This document shows positions 16,761 through 25,461 of a DNA stretch of 64,000 nt, piece after piece. Made by a program: the position numbers and the translations under genes. How positions within the stretch are numbered: the stretch's first letter is position 1; every line of letters begins with the position of its first letter. The DNA lies in contig NZ_JAHZTD010000001.1 in the NCBI RefSeq assembly GCF_019599275.1, forward strand, positions 1,178,001-1,242,000, given 5' to 3'. The notes below the pieces were generated by a model. The model ran no database searches. It saw only the letters and a list, made by a program, of their open reading frames with translations, and was not told where the DNA came from. Origin of the DNA: Hymenobacter sp. HSC-4F20. GTDB lineage: Bacteria; Bacteroidota; Bacteroidia; Cytophagales; Hymenobacteraceae.

Positions 16761-17103
16761 TTTGTACCTCCTTTCTTTAGATCCGACATAACCCCGGCCG
16801 CGCTACCCAGCACCTTAGGGCTGCTTGACGGGGGCTGTAGCACTCGCTACGGTAGGTAAAGTTAAAACCCGGCGGGATGGTTCAAAATATAAACACCATT
16901 ATTTATGGCTCCGGACGCCTATTTTTTCCATGTAGCTGATCATCAGCCTTTTTTATTCTCCGGAATTTTTACAAAAAAGCCTTGGCTACAACTTGGCCCT
17001 AAAGTTGCCTTCGCCATTTGTACAGAAAAGGCGCCTGTGCGCGCTTATTCCCGAGTTTTCCTCTATCTTTTTCCCAGAAAATCCCACTTACCACTTCATC
17101 ACC

Positions 17104-17544
17104 ATGAAAAAATTTCTGCTCCTGTGCCTAAGCATGATGTTAGGCCTGCTGGGAACAGCCTCGGCCCAGTCTCTTTCACCGCTGGGCGTGTGGACGAATT
17201 CGGAAAAGAAGGCCACCTTCGAGATTTACAAGTGCGGCGATAAGCTCTGCGGCAAAATTGTGAGCCTAACGGTTCCGAACGACCCCAAAACCGGCAAACC
17301 GAAAACCGATACCATGAACCCGGAGCCTAAGCTGCGCAGCCGGCCGCGCCTGGGCCTGGTGTTCATGCAGGGCTTCGAGTACGACAGCGACAACAAGTGG
17401 GACGACGGCAAAATCTACGATCCGGAAAGCGGCAAAACCTACTCCTGCTACATGAAAATGCTCAATGCCAACAGCATGGAAGTAAAAGGCTACATCGGCT
17501 TCTCCTTGATTGGCAAGTCGCAGACTTGGACCCGGGTGAAATAA
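17104..17544 (+). CDS. exported DUF2147 protein
   Basis: A 146-residue exported protein with signal peptide MKKFLLLCLSMMLGLLGTASA. The mature part has the DUF2147 pattern: GVWTNSEKKATFEIYKCGD, LCGKIVSL, then WDDGKIYDPESGKTYSCYMK and LIGKSQTWTRV at the end. It is a small beta-barrel-like periplasmic protein whose role is unknown across bacteria. The ATG at 17104 was chosen for the signal peptide. It is followed by a strong terminator and is probably transcribed alone. Confidence 0.92.
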   Translation: MKKFLLLCLSMMLGLLGTASAQSLSPLGVWTNSEKKATFEIYKCGDKLCGKIVSLTVPNDPKTGKPKTDTMNPEPKLRSRPRLGLVFMQGFEYDSDNKWDDGKIYDPESGKTYSCYMKMLNANSMEVKGYIGFSLIGKSQTWTRVK

Positions 17545-17570
17545 GGCTCCGGCGCAGAAACTAGCGCAAA

Positions 17571-17610
17571 GAACGGGCGGCACTCCTGCGGAAGTGCCGC
17601 CCGTTCTTTT
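17571..17610 (+). terminator. intrinsic terminator
   Basis: Fourteen-base-pair perfect stem GAACGGGCGGCACT (17571-17584) / AGTGCCGCCCGTTC (17593-17606), loop of eight, then TTTT. Confidence 0.92.
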
Positions 17611-17716
17611 CTATTCGGGCCCCGGCGGAAATGGTGCGTTGTTTGGTATGGCAAGCTGCTGCCCGGCTGCGGCAGGCCTCTACTCCCAACAGAGCCGAAA
17701 CCATTTGCCGAAGGCG

Positions 17717-18376
17717 ATGTTACTCTTGAAACCCATCCTTACTACCTTGTTGAATCTGTTCAAACGGCTTTTTTCTGGCTCTGCTCCCGCTTCTGCCGAC
17801 TGGCAGCCGCTGCAGCGCAGCGCGGCCGAAGAGCAGGAGCGGAAGCAGTGGGTTGCCCAGCAAGTGTACCTGAACTGGATGGCCCCCTACTTCAAAGCGT
17901 ACCATTATCAAAAGGCGGGCCTCCCAAACAGCCAGTTTCGGGTGCAACTGGCCCGGGAAAAGGACCGGCCCGGGGCGGTTTTCCTTTATGACCCCAGCAT
18001 CGGCCCCGGGAATTTTCGCCACTTGTTTGATTTTATCCGGGATCGAATTCTGGCCCTGGGTTACCACTTGGGCGCTTCCAGCCACCGGACCGTGCGGCAT
18101 GAGCACTACACGGAGTCGACGCAGAAGCATTTTCTCAAGCCCCAGCCCAACGACTGCACCAGCACCGGCCGCTGCAACCAGCGCTTCGGCAACATCACAC
18201 TGGATCTGGTGAGCATCAACGGGCAGCCTGGTTTTCTGCGGCTGCTTAGTAACCCATTCGCCGACTCTATCTTCACGCCGGCGCACTCGTTCGATGAGTT
18301 GATTGACGCCGTGTTTAACCTCCCCGCTGCTCCGCCGGAGGTTGAAAAGCTTATTGGGAAATACACCCGGATGTAA
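17717..18376 (+). CDS. protein of unknown function
   Basis: A 219-residue protein beginning MLLLKPILTTLLNLFKRLFS, a short hydrophobic or amphipathic start, then a mostly soluble alpha/beta sequence. Visible features are FLYDPSIGPGNFRHLFDFIR, LGYHLGASSHRTV, a Cys pair in NDCTSTGRCNQRFGNITLDL and FDELIDAVF near the end. No family recognised. The gene stands between two strong terminators, so it is its own transcription unit, convergent with the M1 peptidase gene. Confidence 0.7.
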   Translation: MLLLKPILTTLLNLFKRLFSGSAPASADWQPLQRSAAEEQERKQWVAQQVYLNWMAPYFKAYHYQKAGLPNSQFRVQLAREKDRPGAVFLYDPSIGPGNFRHLFDFIRDRILALGYHLGASSHRTVRHEHYTESTQKHFLKPQPNDCTSTGRCNQRFGNITLDLVSINGQPGFLRLLSNPFADSIFTPAHSFDELIDAVFNLPAAPPEVEKLIGKYTRM

Positions 18377-18381
18377 TACAC

Positions 18382-18450
18382 CTGGGAGAATAAAGCTGCC
18401 CCCAACGCGCCTACTGGGCAGGCGCGTTGGGGGCAGCTTTATTCTCCCAG
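18382..18450. terminator. 30-bp perfect inverted repeat, bidirectional terminator
   Basis: The arms at 18382-18411 and 18421-18450 are exact reverse complements over 30 bases with a nine-base loop TACTGGGCA. The repeat lies between the convergent genes at 17717-18376 and 18461-20488, ending 11 bases before the latter's stop codon. AAAG and CTTT elements in each arm give a short U-run either way. Confidence 0.85.
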
Positions 18451-18460
18451 ACGAGGGCTG

Positions 18461-20488
18461 TTAAGTAGCTTCCCGCACAAACCGGGCGCGGGTTACTTCG
18501 CCGGCTGGCCCTATTAGCCGCAGCTGGTAGAGGCCGGGGGCCAGCGACTGGGTGTACAGCACCGGTGCCGCCGCACTAACCGGCTGGCGCAGCACTACAC
18601 GACCAGTAGCATCCAGTACTTCGGCCTGTACCCGCGGGGCCGGCAGGTTGGCCAGGCGCAGCTGGTCGCGGCAGGGGTTAGGATATACTGTGAGCGGCAG
18701 CGCGGTGCGGGCGCCCTGGCTGGCGGTTATCAGGTCGGCGTCGCGGGTGATGGTGCCTACGCCGTTCAGCACCCACTGCTCCGGATCGAGGGTGATGCTG
18801 CTAATGGGGCGCGACTCGGGGAAGCGGTAAGTTGCGACCGGCTGATTCTGGTGCAGGCGCACGAGCCGGGTAGAGCTATCCGCGAAGGTGAGCAGGTAGT
18901 CCAATTCGGTATCAAAAAAAGGCGTTACGGTGGGCATCGACGCGGTTTCGGTGGTAGACAGGTGCACCGTACCGTTCACTTGGTTCCAGCGCACGGCAAA
19001 CGAGGGGTAGCCTTCTCCCTGAAACCACTGGGTAAAGAACGCCTGCAGAGAGCGACCGGCTTCGGCCTCGAAGATGCGCTGCAGGTCGCGGGTGCGGGCC
19101 GTGCGGCCAGCGTAGGTGCTCTGGTAGGTGCGCAGGGCCCGGAAGAATTTAGTGTCGTCGTGGAGCAGGTAGCGCAGCAGGTGTACCACAGCGGCCCCTT
19201 TTTTGTAGCTGAGGCGCAAGTCGAAGATGCGGCCCACGTTGCTGGTGTCGGGCACGAACACACTCCCCCCCGGCTGGCTCAGGGCGGAGGCGTGGGCCTG
19301 ATCCAGCCACTGCCGCGCCGCCGTAGCGGAAGAGAATCGGCTCAGCGACAAGTACTCCCCGTAGGAGGCGAATCCTTCATTGAGCCAGATGTCCTGCCAG
19401 GCCCCGCAGGTTACATTATCACCGAACCACTGATGAAACAGCTCGTGGGCCGTCAGGGTAAAGGTGAAGCCATCCTGGGTAGTCATGGTTTGGTGCTCCA
19501 TGCCCCCGCCAATGGGGGCCATACTGTGTCCGTATTTCTCTGCGGCAAATGGATACAGCCCTACCAGTTCCGAGTAGTTTTCCAGAAAGCCTGGCGTCCG
19601 GTCGATTTCCGTGCGGTAAAAGTTCAGCGCATTCTGGTTGTAGACGTAGTTTAGAATGGGGATGCGCGGGCCGCCGACGGGGGTGGCGTAGTTGATATAC
19701 TCTACGTAAGGGGCCACGGCCACCGAAATCAGGTAGTAGTTGATGGGGTAGCGAGAGTGCCACTCGTAGCGCACCTGGTTACCGGGCAGGGGCGTTACGG
19801 CCCGAAGCACCCCATTGGAACCAACCTTGTTGGTAGCCGCCGTGGTAACCCATACGTCCGAAGAGTCGGCCTTATCGGTGAGCACCTGCTTGCAGGGCCA
19901 CCACTCATAGGCATTATAGGGCTCCGACAAGCTCCACGTGGTGCTGACGTTGAAGCCCGGCGCCACCCGCGTGTTGTACGCATTGCCGATGGCGGCCGAG
20001 TTGCCGTTAGGAGCCGTGCCGTGGTAGGCTATCTGGGCCGTGAACAGCGTATTGGGCGCCACCGGCTGGCGCAGCCCTACGGTTACATCACCCAGGCCTT
20101 GCCGCCGCAGACCCAGCGCCGGGCTGGAGTCCAGGTACACGCCATCAATCAACAGGGTAGAATACAGCTCAAAGGCCAGGGAGTCGAGGCCCTGAGGTCC
20201 GGACTCCCCCTTGATGGTCACGATGCCGCTCACGTCGCGGCTGGTGTTGGTCAGGTGCAGGTCCAGCTTGTAGTACTTCACGTCGTAGCGGGCCATCTTC
20301 TGGCGGTGGCTCAGGCTAGCGTAGTGCGGGCGCGGTGCGGCCGCCCGCTGGTGGGTGCGGGCGCAGGCCGCCGCCGCTGCGCCCGTCAGGTCGGCCGGAA
20401 CTGGCTCGTAGGAGGGCAACTGGGCCACGACCGGCCAGCAGTTCAGCCAGAGCAGTCCCGCAAGAAAGAAAAAGTAGATAGGGCGCAT
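18461..20488 (-). CDS. M1 family aminopeptidase with T9SS sorting tail
   Basis: A 675-residue exported zinc aminopeptidase. Signal peptide MRPIYFFFLAGLLWLNCWPV. The exopeptidase element is GGGMEH (327-332, in place of the classical GAMEN) and the zinc site is HELFH at 348-352 with Glu371 in WLNEGFA, the M1 spacing. The last 80 residues (LTVYPNPCRDQLRL onward) are a type A Por-secretion sorting domain, so the protein should be sent through the outer membrane by the type 9 system and cleaved at the surface. It probably trims peptides outside the cell. Confidence 0.93.
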   Translation of the reverse strand: MRPIYFFFLAGLLWLNCWPVVAQLPSYEPVPADLTGAAAAACARTHQRAAAPRPHYASLSHRQKMARYDVKYYKLDLHLTNTSRDVSGIVTIKGESGPQGLDSLAFELYSTLLIDGVYLDSSPALGLRRQGLGDVTVGLRQPVAPNTLFTAQIAYHGTAPNGNSAAIGNAYNTRVAPGFNVSTTWSLSEPYNAYEWWPCKQVLTDKADSSDVWVTTAATNKVGSNGVLRAVTPLPGNQVRYEWHSRYPINYYLISVAVAPYVEYINYATPVGGPRIPILNYVYNQNALNFYRTEIDRTPGFLENYSELVGLYPFAAEKYGHSMAPIGGGMEHQTMTTQDGFTFTLTAHELFHQWFGDNVTCGAWQDIWLNEGFASYGEYLSLSRFSSATAARQWLDQAHASALSQPGGSVFVPDTSNVGRIFDLRLSYKKGAAVVHLLRYLLHDDTKFFRALRTYQSTYAGRTARTRDLQRIFEAEAGRSLQAFFTQWFQGEGYPSFAVRWNQVNGTVHLSTTETASMPTVTPFFDTELDYLLTFADSSTRLVRLHQNQPVATYRFPESRPISSITLDPEQWVLNGVGTITRDADLITASQGARTALPLTVYPNPCRDQLRLANLPAPRVQAEVLDATGRVVLRQPVSAAAPVLYTQSLAPGLYQLRLIGPAGEVTRARFVREAT

Positions 20489-20647
20489 AGGATCGGGTAG
20501 AAGCGAAGCCGACAGCCAGGCAACTAATCAGTCACCAGCAGGAAAGAAAGATACGCAGCCAGCGCAGAAAAATAGCGCCAGCCACCCTACCCGCAGCAGT
20601 GGGCATTGTATCTTTCGTCATTGCTCATTGATAAGCGGCGCAGCCTA

Positions 20648-22894
20648 ATGCCAACTTCTACTTTTAGTTTCTTTTTCCGGGGAGGGCTGCTGCTCTGGCT
20701 GGTGTGCCTGCTGGCCCCCGCGGCCCGCGCTACCCACATTGTAGGGGGCGAGCTGGACTTGCAGTACCTGTCTGGCAATACGTACCAGCTCAGCCTTAAC
20801 CTATACTTCGACGCTGTGAACGGGCAACCCGGAGCCCTGGATACGGACCTGACGGCCAGCATCTTCGAGAAAGGCACCAACCGTCGGATGCTGGACGTGG
20901 TGTTGCCGCTCACCAACAACACCCTGGTCAGCTACACCAATCCGGCCTGCACCACCCCTAGTCTGATTACGCGTCGCTTGGTATACACGCGGGTTATTAC
21001 GCTCAGCAGCCAGCTCTACGGCCACGCAGCCGGGTACTACGTGGCCGTGGAGCGCTGCTGCCGTAACAACGGCATCAGCAACATTGTCGACCCGGGCGGG
21101 GCAGCCCAAACCTTTTACCTGGAGTTCCCGCCCGTGGTGCGCAACGGGCAGGCCTTTCGCAACTCTACCCCGCGCATCTTCCCGCCCCTGAGCGACTACG
21201 CCTGCCGGGGGGAGCTGTTTTACTACAATTTCGGCGGCGAGGACACGGACGGCGACTCCTTGGTGTACGACTTGGTAACGCCTCTCAATGGCTACTCCGA
21301 CACTAACCTGCCCAAGCCGGCCCGCGCCCAACCGGCTCCGTACCGGCCTGTGCAGTGGCTCGACAGCCTCTCCACAACCAATCAGATTCCGGGGCGCCCT
21401 ACCCTGAGCATCGGGCGCCTAAGCGGCCGCCTGGAAGTGCAGCCTACCCGTCTGGGCCTATTTGTGTTTGGAGTGCGCTGCACCGAGTACCGGAAGGGCG
21501 TGCGCCTGGGCGAGACCCGGCGCGATTTTCAGCTTAAGGTGATTACCTGCCCCACCAACTCGCCCCCCAAGGTAGTGATGCAAGCCGCCGGCCGCGCCCA
21601 GGCCTACCAGCCGGACCGCGACACGTTGCGCCTGACTCCTACTTCCGGCCGCTGCTTTACGCTGAAGTTTACCGACCCGGACCCGACCTCGGCCCTGACC
21701 TTGTCGCTGAGCCCGGTAAACTTTTCGGCCCCGCTGCCGACCCTGAGCATTTTGCAGGGCCTGGTGCGGGCTCCCGGCACGCCGGATACCCTGGTTTCGC
21801 AGTTGTGCTTCCCTACCTGTTTCAACACCAAAGGCAAGGTGTATCTGCTGGATGTGATAGTGGCCGACGATGGGTGCAGCCTGCCCAAGCGCGACACCGT
21901 GCGGGTAGCCTTCACTGCTGTGCCCGACCCCAACGCCCCGCCCCTGCTACGCACCACGGCCGCCCTGCCCCTGCGAGCCCGCCCCGGCGACCTGATTACC
22001 TTCGATGTGCTCAGCACCGACCCCGACAACGACCCCCTGACGCTGGAAATGACGGGCCGCGGCTTTACGCCGGCGGCCGTGGGCGCGCAGCTTACCCAGG
22101 TGCCGACGGGCAATCAGCTAACCGGACGCTTTACTTGGCGCGTCGACTGCCGGGCGGTGGATGCCTCCCTGTACGAATTTGAGTTTACCGCCGCCGCTAC
22201 ACCCTGCGCCGACCGTCAGGCCACGAGCCTCATCATTCCCGTGCAGATTGACTACCAGAACCGCCCGCCGGCCCTGAGTAGCACGTTCCCGCCGGTGGCG
22301 GCCGGCAGTACCACGCCGGTAGTCATCAAGTACCCCCTGGGGGGCGTCTACGAGGCCACGCTTACGGGCCTGGACCTGGATAATGATGCGCTTGCCCTGG
22401 CTGCAGCCGGCACTGGCTTCGAGTTGGCCGCAGCCGGGATGCGCTTCACGCCCCGCAATGGCAATGGGCAGGCGGCGGCTACCTTCCGCTGGGAAGCCGA
22501 CTGCGAGGCCGTGCGCCGGGGTGGGCTGGAGGTGACGTTCACGCTGCAGGAAAGCACCTGCCGCCCGCAGCCTCAGGCGCGGGTAGTGCGCTTCGAGGTA
22601 GAGCAGGCGCCGGTGGCCGCCTTCACGCCGCCCAACATCATTACCCCCTACCAGCACGACGAGAAGAATGACTTCTTCGAACTGGACAACATCAAGAACA
22701 ACCTGCCCCCGGATTTCTGCGACTCCCGTTTTGCCGACCTCGAAATCTTTAACCGCTGGGGCAGCCGCGTGTACCAGACCACCAACCGCAGCTTCCGCTG
22801 GGACGGCGGGGGCCTGCCGGCCGGGGTGTACTATTACCTTATTGAATTCACGGATAAAAAGCGCTATAAGGGCACCGTTACTATTGCCAACTAA
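20648..22894 (+). CDS. surface protein with gliding-motility (CHU_C / type B) sorting domain
   Basis: A 748-residue exported protein. Signal peptide to about residue 32, then ATHIVGGELDLQYL, the N-terminal motif common in large adhesin-like Bacteroidetes surface proteins. The middle holds repeated beta-sandwich modules with DPDNDPLTL- and TDPDPTSALTL-type cadherin/PKD-like loops. The C-terminal 85 residues (NIITPYQHDEKNDFFELDNI, LEIFNRWGSRVYQ, WDGGGLPAGVYYYLI) form the CHU_C gliding-motility-associated domain, a type B T9SS sorting signal. The ATG at 20648 was chosen for the signal peptide. Probable role: cell-surface adhesion. Confidence 0.9.
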   Translation: MPTSTFSFFFRGGLLLWLVCLLAPAARATHIVGGELDLQYLSGNTYQLSLNLYFDAVNGQPGALDTDLTASIFEKGTNRRMLDVVLPLTNNTLVSYTNPACTTPSLITRRLVYTRVITLSSQLYGHAAGYYVAVERCCRNNGISNIVDPGGAAQTFYLEFPPVVRNGQAFRNSTPRIFPPLSDYACRGELFYYNFGGEDTDGDSLVYDLVTPLNGYSDTNLPKPARAQPAPYRPVQWLDSLSTTNQIPGRPTLSIGRLSGRLEVQPTRLGLFVFGVRCTEYRKGVRLGETRRDFQLKVITCPTNSPPKVVMQAAGRAQAYQPDRDTLRLTPTSGRCFTLKFTDPDPTSALTLSLSPVNFSAPLPTLSILQGLVRAPGTPDTLVSQLCFPTCFNTKGKVYLLDVIVADDGCSLPKRDTVRVAFTAVPDPNAPPLLRTTAALPLRARPGDLITFDVLSTDPDNDPLTLEMTGRGFTPAAVGAQLTQVPTGNQLTGRFTWRVDCRAVDASLYEFEFTAAATPCADRQATSLIIPVQIDYQNRPPALSSTFPPVAAGSTTPVVIKYPLGGVYEATLTGLDLDNDALALAAAGTGFELAAAGMRFTPRNGNGQAAATFRWEADCEAVRRGGLEVTFTLQESTCRPQPQARVVRFEVEQAPVAAFTPPNIITPYQHDEKNDFFELDNIKNNLPPDFCDSRFADLEIFNRWGSRVYQTTNRSFRWDGGGLPAGVYYYLIEFTDKKRYKGTVTIAN

Positions 22895-22919
22895 CCCGTT
22901 GGCCGCACCCGCTTCCACG

Positions 22920-22947
22920 AAAAAGCCCGGCACGTGCCGGGCTTTTT
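22920..22947. terminator. perfect-palindrome bidirectional terminator
   Basis: AAAAAGCCCGGCAC (22920-22933) / GTGCCGGGCTTTTT (22934-22947), an uninterrupted 28-base palindrome between convergent genes. The folded RNA would have a minimal loop and a U5 tail on either strand. Confidence 0.9.
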
Positions 22948-22981
22948 ATTGTACGTATTGTACGTACAGGAGCATCACCGG

Positions 22982-23626
22982 TTAATACAGAAACAGAAAT
23001 GCCGCGAACAGCACGACCCATAGTACATCGATAAAGTGCCAGTACAGGGTAATCATGCGTAATTGCAGGCGGCGGTAGGGGTTGCGGATGAACACCAAGC
23101 TGCGCACCGCGTCGCGGGAAGCATGGTGGGTGCGCAGCAGCAGAGCCAACAGAAACAGCATCCCTCCCAGCAAGTGAGCCACGTGCAGGGCTGAGAGCAG
23201 GTAGATAAACGTGCCGCTAGCTACCCCATCAAGCAGTACGCCCTGAGCCATCAGCTCGCGCCATCCCAGCACCTGCAGCCCGGCGAAGACACTGCTTAGC
23301 AGCAGCGTGGCACCCAGGCAGCGAGCCAGACCCGCCAAATCATCCTGAGCGTACAACCGCCGCGACTGGTTGATGGTATACCCGCTAATCAGTAGCACGA
23401 TGGTGCTCAGGGAGAAGAAGCGCGGCAACGGGTAGATTCCGGTGGGTGCCTCGCTTTGCCCGCGGGTGTAGGCGTAGGCTACCAACAGCATCAGAAATAA
23501 CACCCCGATGCCCACCATGCCCAGGTAAAGCATCAGCAGTAGCGGAGGTACCCCCTCAATGCGCCGAAAGGCGGAAGCGGGCTGGCCGGCCCCAATTTTA
23601 TTGGTACGTTCTTGGTCGGAGTTCAT
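22982..23626 (-). CDS. cytochrome c oxidase subunit III-type protein
   Basis: A 214-residue inner-membrane protein of the heme-copper oxidase subunit III family. About five helices are visible, with LHVAHLLGGMLFLLALLL in the middle and the conserved final helix YWHFIDVLWVVLFAAFLFLY. It supports the catalytic subunits of a terminal oxidase. Subunits I and II are not in the window, so this is an isolated copy. The ATG at 23626 (MNSDQERTNKIG) gives a soluble N-terminal stretch of 35 residues before the first helix. Confidence 0.88.
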   Translation of the reverse strand: MNSDQERTNKIGAGQPASAFRRIEGVPPLLLMLYLGMVGIGVLFLMLLVAYAYTRGQSEAPTGIYPLPRFFSLSTIVLLISGYTINQSRRLYAQDDLAGLARCLGATLLLSSVFAGLQVLGWRELMAQGVLLDGVASGTFIYLLSALHVAHLLGGMLFLLALLLRTHHASRDAVRSLVFIRNPYRRLQLRMITLYWHFIDVLWVVLFAAFLFLY

Positions 23627-23735
23627 GAGCTGAAATGCTGGGCAGCGTGCCAGTAAGCAAACCAATCTGCAGACCTTTAGTTCCGCCTCGGCGGGGCTAC
23701 CCAGCGAGAAAAGGCCTTTGAGCAAGATACGTAAA

Positions 23736-23793
23736 AAAGCCCCTCCCCACGCGTGCTATTTTCGGGCGAAATGCGCGCGTAGGAAGGGGCTTT
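23736..23793 (-). terminator. terminator of the frameshifted gene
   Basis: AAAGCCCCT (23736-23744) pairs with AGGGGCTTT (23785-23793) around a loop with further CG-rich pairs (ACGCG / CGCGT); T-run on the minus strand, 28 bases after the stop at 23821. Confidence 0.7.
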
Positions 23794-23820
23794 AGTAGGG
23801 GAGGCCGGCGCCCCGGCGGG

Positions 23821-24397
23821 CTACCGCGAAAAGAACGACCCAATTTTGCCGAGCACGGCGTTCAGGGTAATCTTAGCCGAGCGCCCCGTGCCGAAGGTGA
23901 CGTGGGTTTTGCCGCCCACGCGCAGGTCCAGCACCAGGCCCAGCTGCCGGGCTAGGTCGTTGAGCTGCTGCAGGGGGTCGACGGCGGCGGCGGCGCGTTC
24001 CTTGGGTTTGGGGGGCGCGTTGGGGTCCTTTGGTGGGCCGCTGGTAATCTTGTCGAATACGCGCTGGCTAGGAAAATTGATGATGAGGTAGCCGCCCGAG
24101 CCCGCTACCTGCACGTCGTCCCCATCGAGGGTAATTACCAGCCGGGCTTCTATGTCGAGGCCGTTAGCCAAGGGTACCGGGGTTTGCGGGCGGCAACGCA
24201 CCGGAGGGCGGGTTTTCCCCGCGGGTACGGATGCGCAACGAGCCATTCAGCCGCCACGTGGTGGGCGTACCGGGAGTTTGGGGGTTGGGTACTTGCAGCT
24301 CCATGTGCTCAAAGTTAAGGGCTACCTCTACCCCACCCGAGAGCTTGGATAATAAGGAAGCGGCCGTATCGGCCCAGGAAGTAGGTTGTTCTGGCAT
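23821..24397 (-). pseudogene. conserved-looking gene split by a frameshift
   Basis: Two overlapping frames together look like one protein. The first starts at ATG 24397 (MPEQPTSWADTAASLLSKLS) and is protein-like to RLNGSLRIRTRGENPPSG. The second is convincing from LANGLDIEARLVITLDGDDV to the end (KITLNAVLGKIGSFFSR). The switch must lie between about 24165 and 24235, inside a GC-rich stretch with runs of C and G. The joined product would be about 190 residues, with beta-rich segments and a Pro/Lys-rich linker (GPPKDPNAPPKPKERAAAA). Function unknown. A sequencing error in the run is as likely as true decay. Confidence 0.6.
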
Positions 24398-24619
24398 ACC
24401 TGCAAAGTAAAAACAGCGGACGAATTTGGACCGAGGGGAAACTGCCTCACCCCGGACCACTTCTTAGGAAACGGACCAGGGCGGGGCAAGTTACAGTGCA
24501 ACGTTGGCAAGACCTTTGCCTTTTTCCGCTACACCCAGCGGTTCCGGCCGCAGCACCCAAACTCAACCATCTGCGTATGCTGCGCAATGGTTGGTTTTCC
24601 ACCCTTCTTTCTTCGCTCT

Positions 24620-25420
24620 ATGTCACTGCGTAAGCTCCTACTAGCCGGGCTGGGCCTGGCCGCTACTTCTACCTTCGCCCAAACACCTGCCCCACTCGAC
24701 TGCGCCCACCCCTTTGGTCTGTACGACAACATGGAGCTGGTCTACCAGCTCCAGGACGCCCGCGGAAACGCCACCGGCCTGATTCGCAACCGGGTGGTTA
24801 GCCTGGGCTCGGAGCAGAATAAAAAGCAGACGATAACTACCAACACCGTGCTGCTGAAGAGTGGCACCTACGACCCCAAAAACAAGCTGCTGCGCCTGCA
24901 AGACCTCACTTTTCGCTGCCGCCAGGACACCAGTTTTACCGACGGCTCCAACGAGCTGAACCCCGAAAGCCTACGCTCCTTCCGCGACCGGCGCTTTGCC
25001 TACGCTCCCGTGCCCCTGGCCTGGCCCAATCAGCCCACCGTCGGCTCGGAGCTGCCAGCCGGCGGTATTTCGGTGCAGGTTAGCAGCACCGCCGTAGACA
25101 TTGCCAAGGTGTACACCACGGTGCAAAAGCGCCGCGTAACGGGCAACGAAAGCGTAACGACCCCGGCCGGCACGTTCTCCTGCTACAAGGTGGAAGCGGA
25201 GCGGGAAAGCGCCACCGCCGCCCGCGCCGACATGGTGATGCGCAACGTAGTGCGGGTAGTGGATTACTACTCGCCGGCCGTGGGCATCGTCAAGTCGGAG
25301 GTGTACGACCGGAAGGGCAAGCTGGAACAAGTCCGCGTGCTGACGGCCATCAACCAGTCGCCGGCCGCCGGCCCCGACGCGCAGAAGGTGAAGGAAAAAA
25401 TTAAGGTGAAAAAATCGTAA
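24620..25420 (+). CDS. exported DUF3108/TapB-like protein
   Basis: A 266-residue exported protein; signal peptide MSLRKLLLAGLGLAATSTFA. The mature part begins with HPFGLYDNMELVYQLQDARG and contains ESVTTPAGTFSCYKVEAE, the 'TPAGTF.C.K' element seen in DUF3108/TapB-like periplasmic proteins, then VRVVDYYSPAVGIVKSEVYD. The end is Lys-rich (KVKEKIKVKKS). Function unknown. The DUF4920 gene begins 42 bases downstream on the same strand, so the two may share a transcript. Confidence 0.75.
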   Translation: MSLRKLLLAGLGLAATSTFAQTPAPLDCAHPFGLYDNMELVYQLQDARGNATGLIRNRVVSLGSEQNKKQTITTNTVLLKSGTYDPKNKLLRLQDLTFRCRQDTSFTDGSNELNPESLRSFRDRRFAYAPVPLAWPNQPTVGSELPAGGISVQVSSTAVDIAKVYTTVQKRRVTGNESVTTPAGTFSCYKVEAERESATAARADMVMRNVVRVVDYYSPAVGIVKSEVYDRKGKLEQVRVLTAINQSPAAGPDAQKVKEKIKVKKS

Positions 25421-25461
25421 TTTCCGCTCCCGGATTTTCTTCCTTCTTACTGCTTACTACC

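Larger units (their letters stand above)
16386..17103. other. 718-base gene-free region
   Basis: No convincing protein gene. The left part (16508-16740) is densely self-complementary and is listed as a candidate structured RNA. The right part (16860-17100) is AT-richer, with TATCTTTTT at 17064 as a poor -7 box before the DUF2147 gene. Confidence 0.5.

Noticed and set aside
16760..16776. ACCTCCTTTC as the 3' end of a 16S rRNA
   Set aside because: The conserved bases before it (GTCGTAACAAGG and the following helix) are missing, so there is no rRNA gene.
16700..16780. ATTCGACAGG resembles the 5' part of tmRNA
   Set aside because: No matching 3' acceptor-stem/CCA end and no tag reading frame ending in Ala-Ala were found at the expected distances on either strand.
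16386..17103. RNase P RNA in the structured gap
   Set aside because: The invariant GAGGAAAGTCC and ACAGAA blocks are absent on both strands.
16905..17243. 112-codon plus-strand frame overlapping the DUF2147 gene
   Set aside because: Its second half is the DUF2147 coding sequence in another frame and its first half has no recognisable features.
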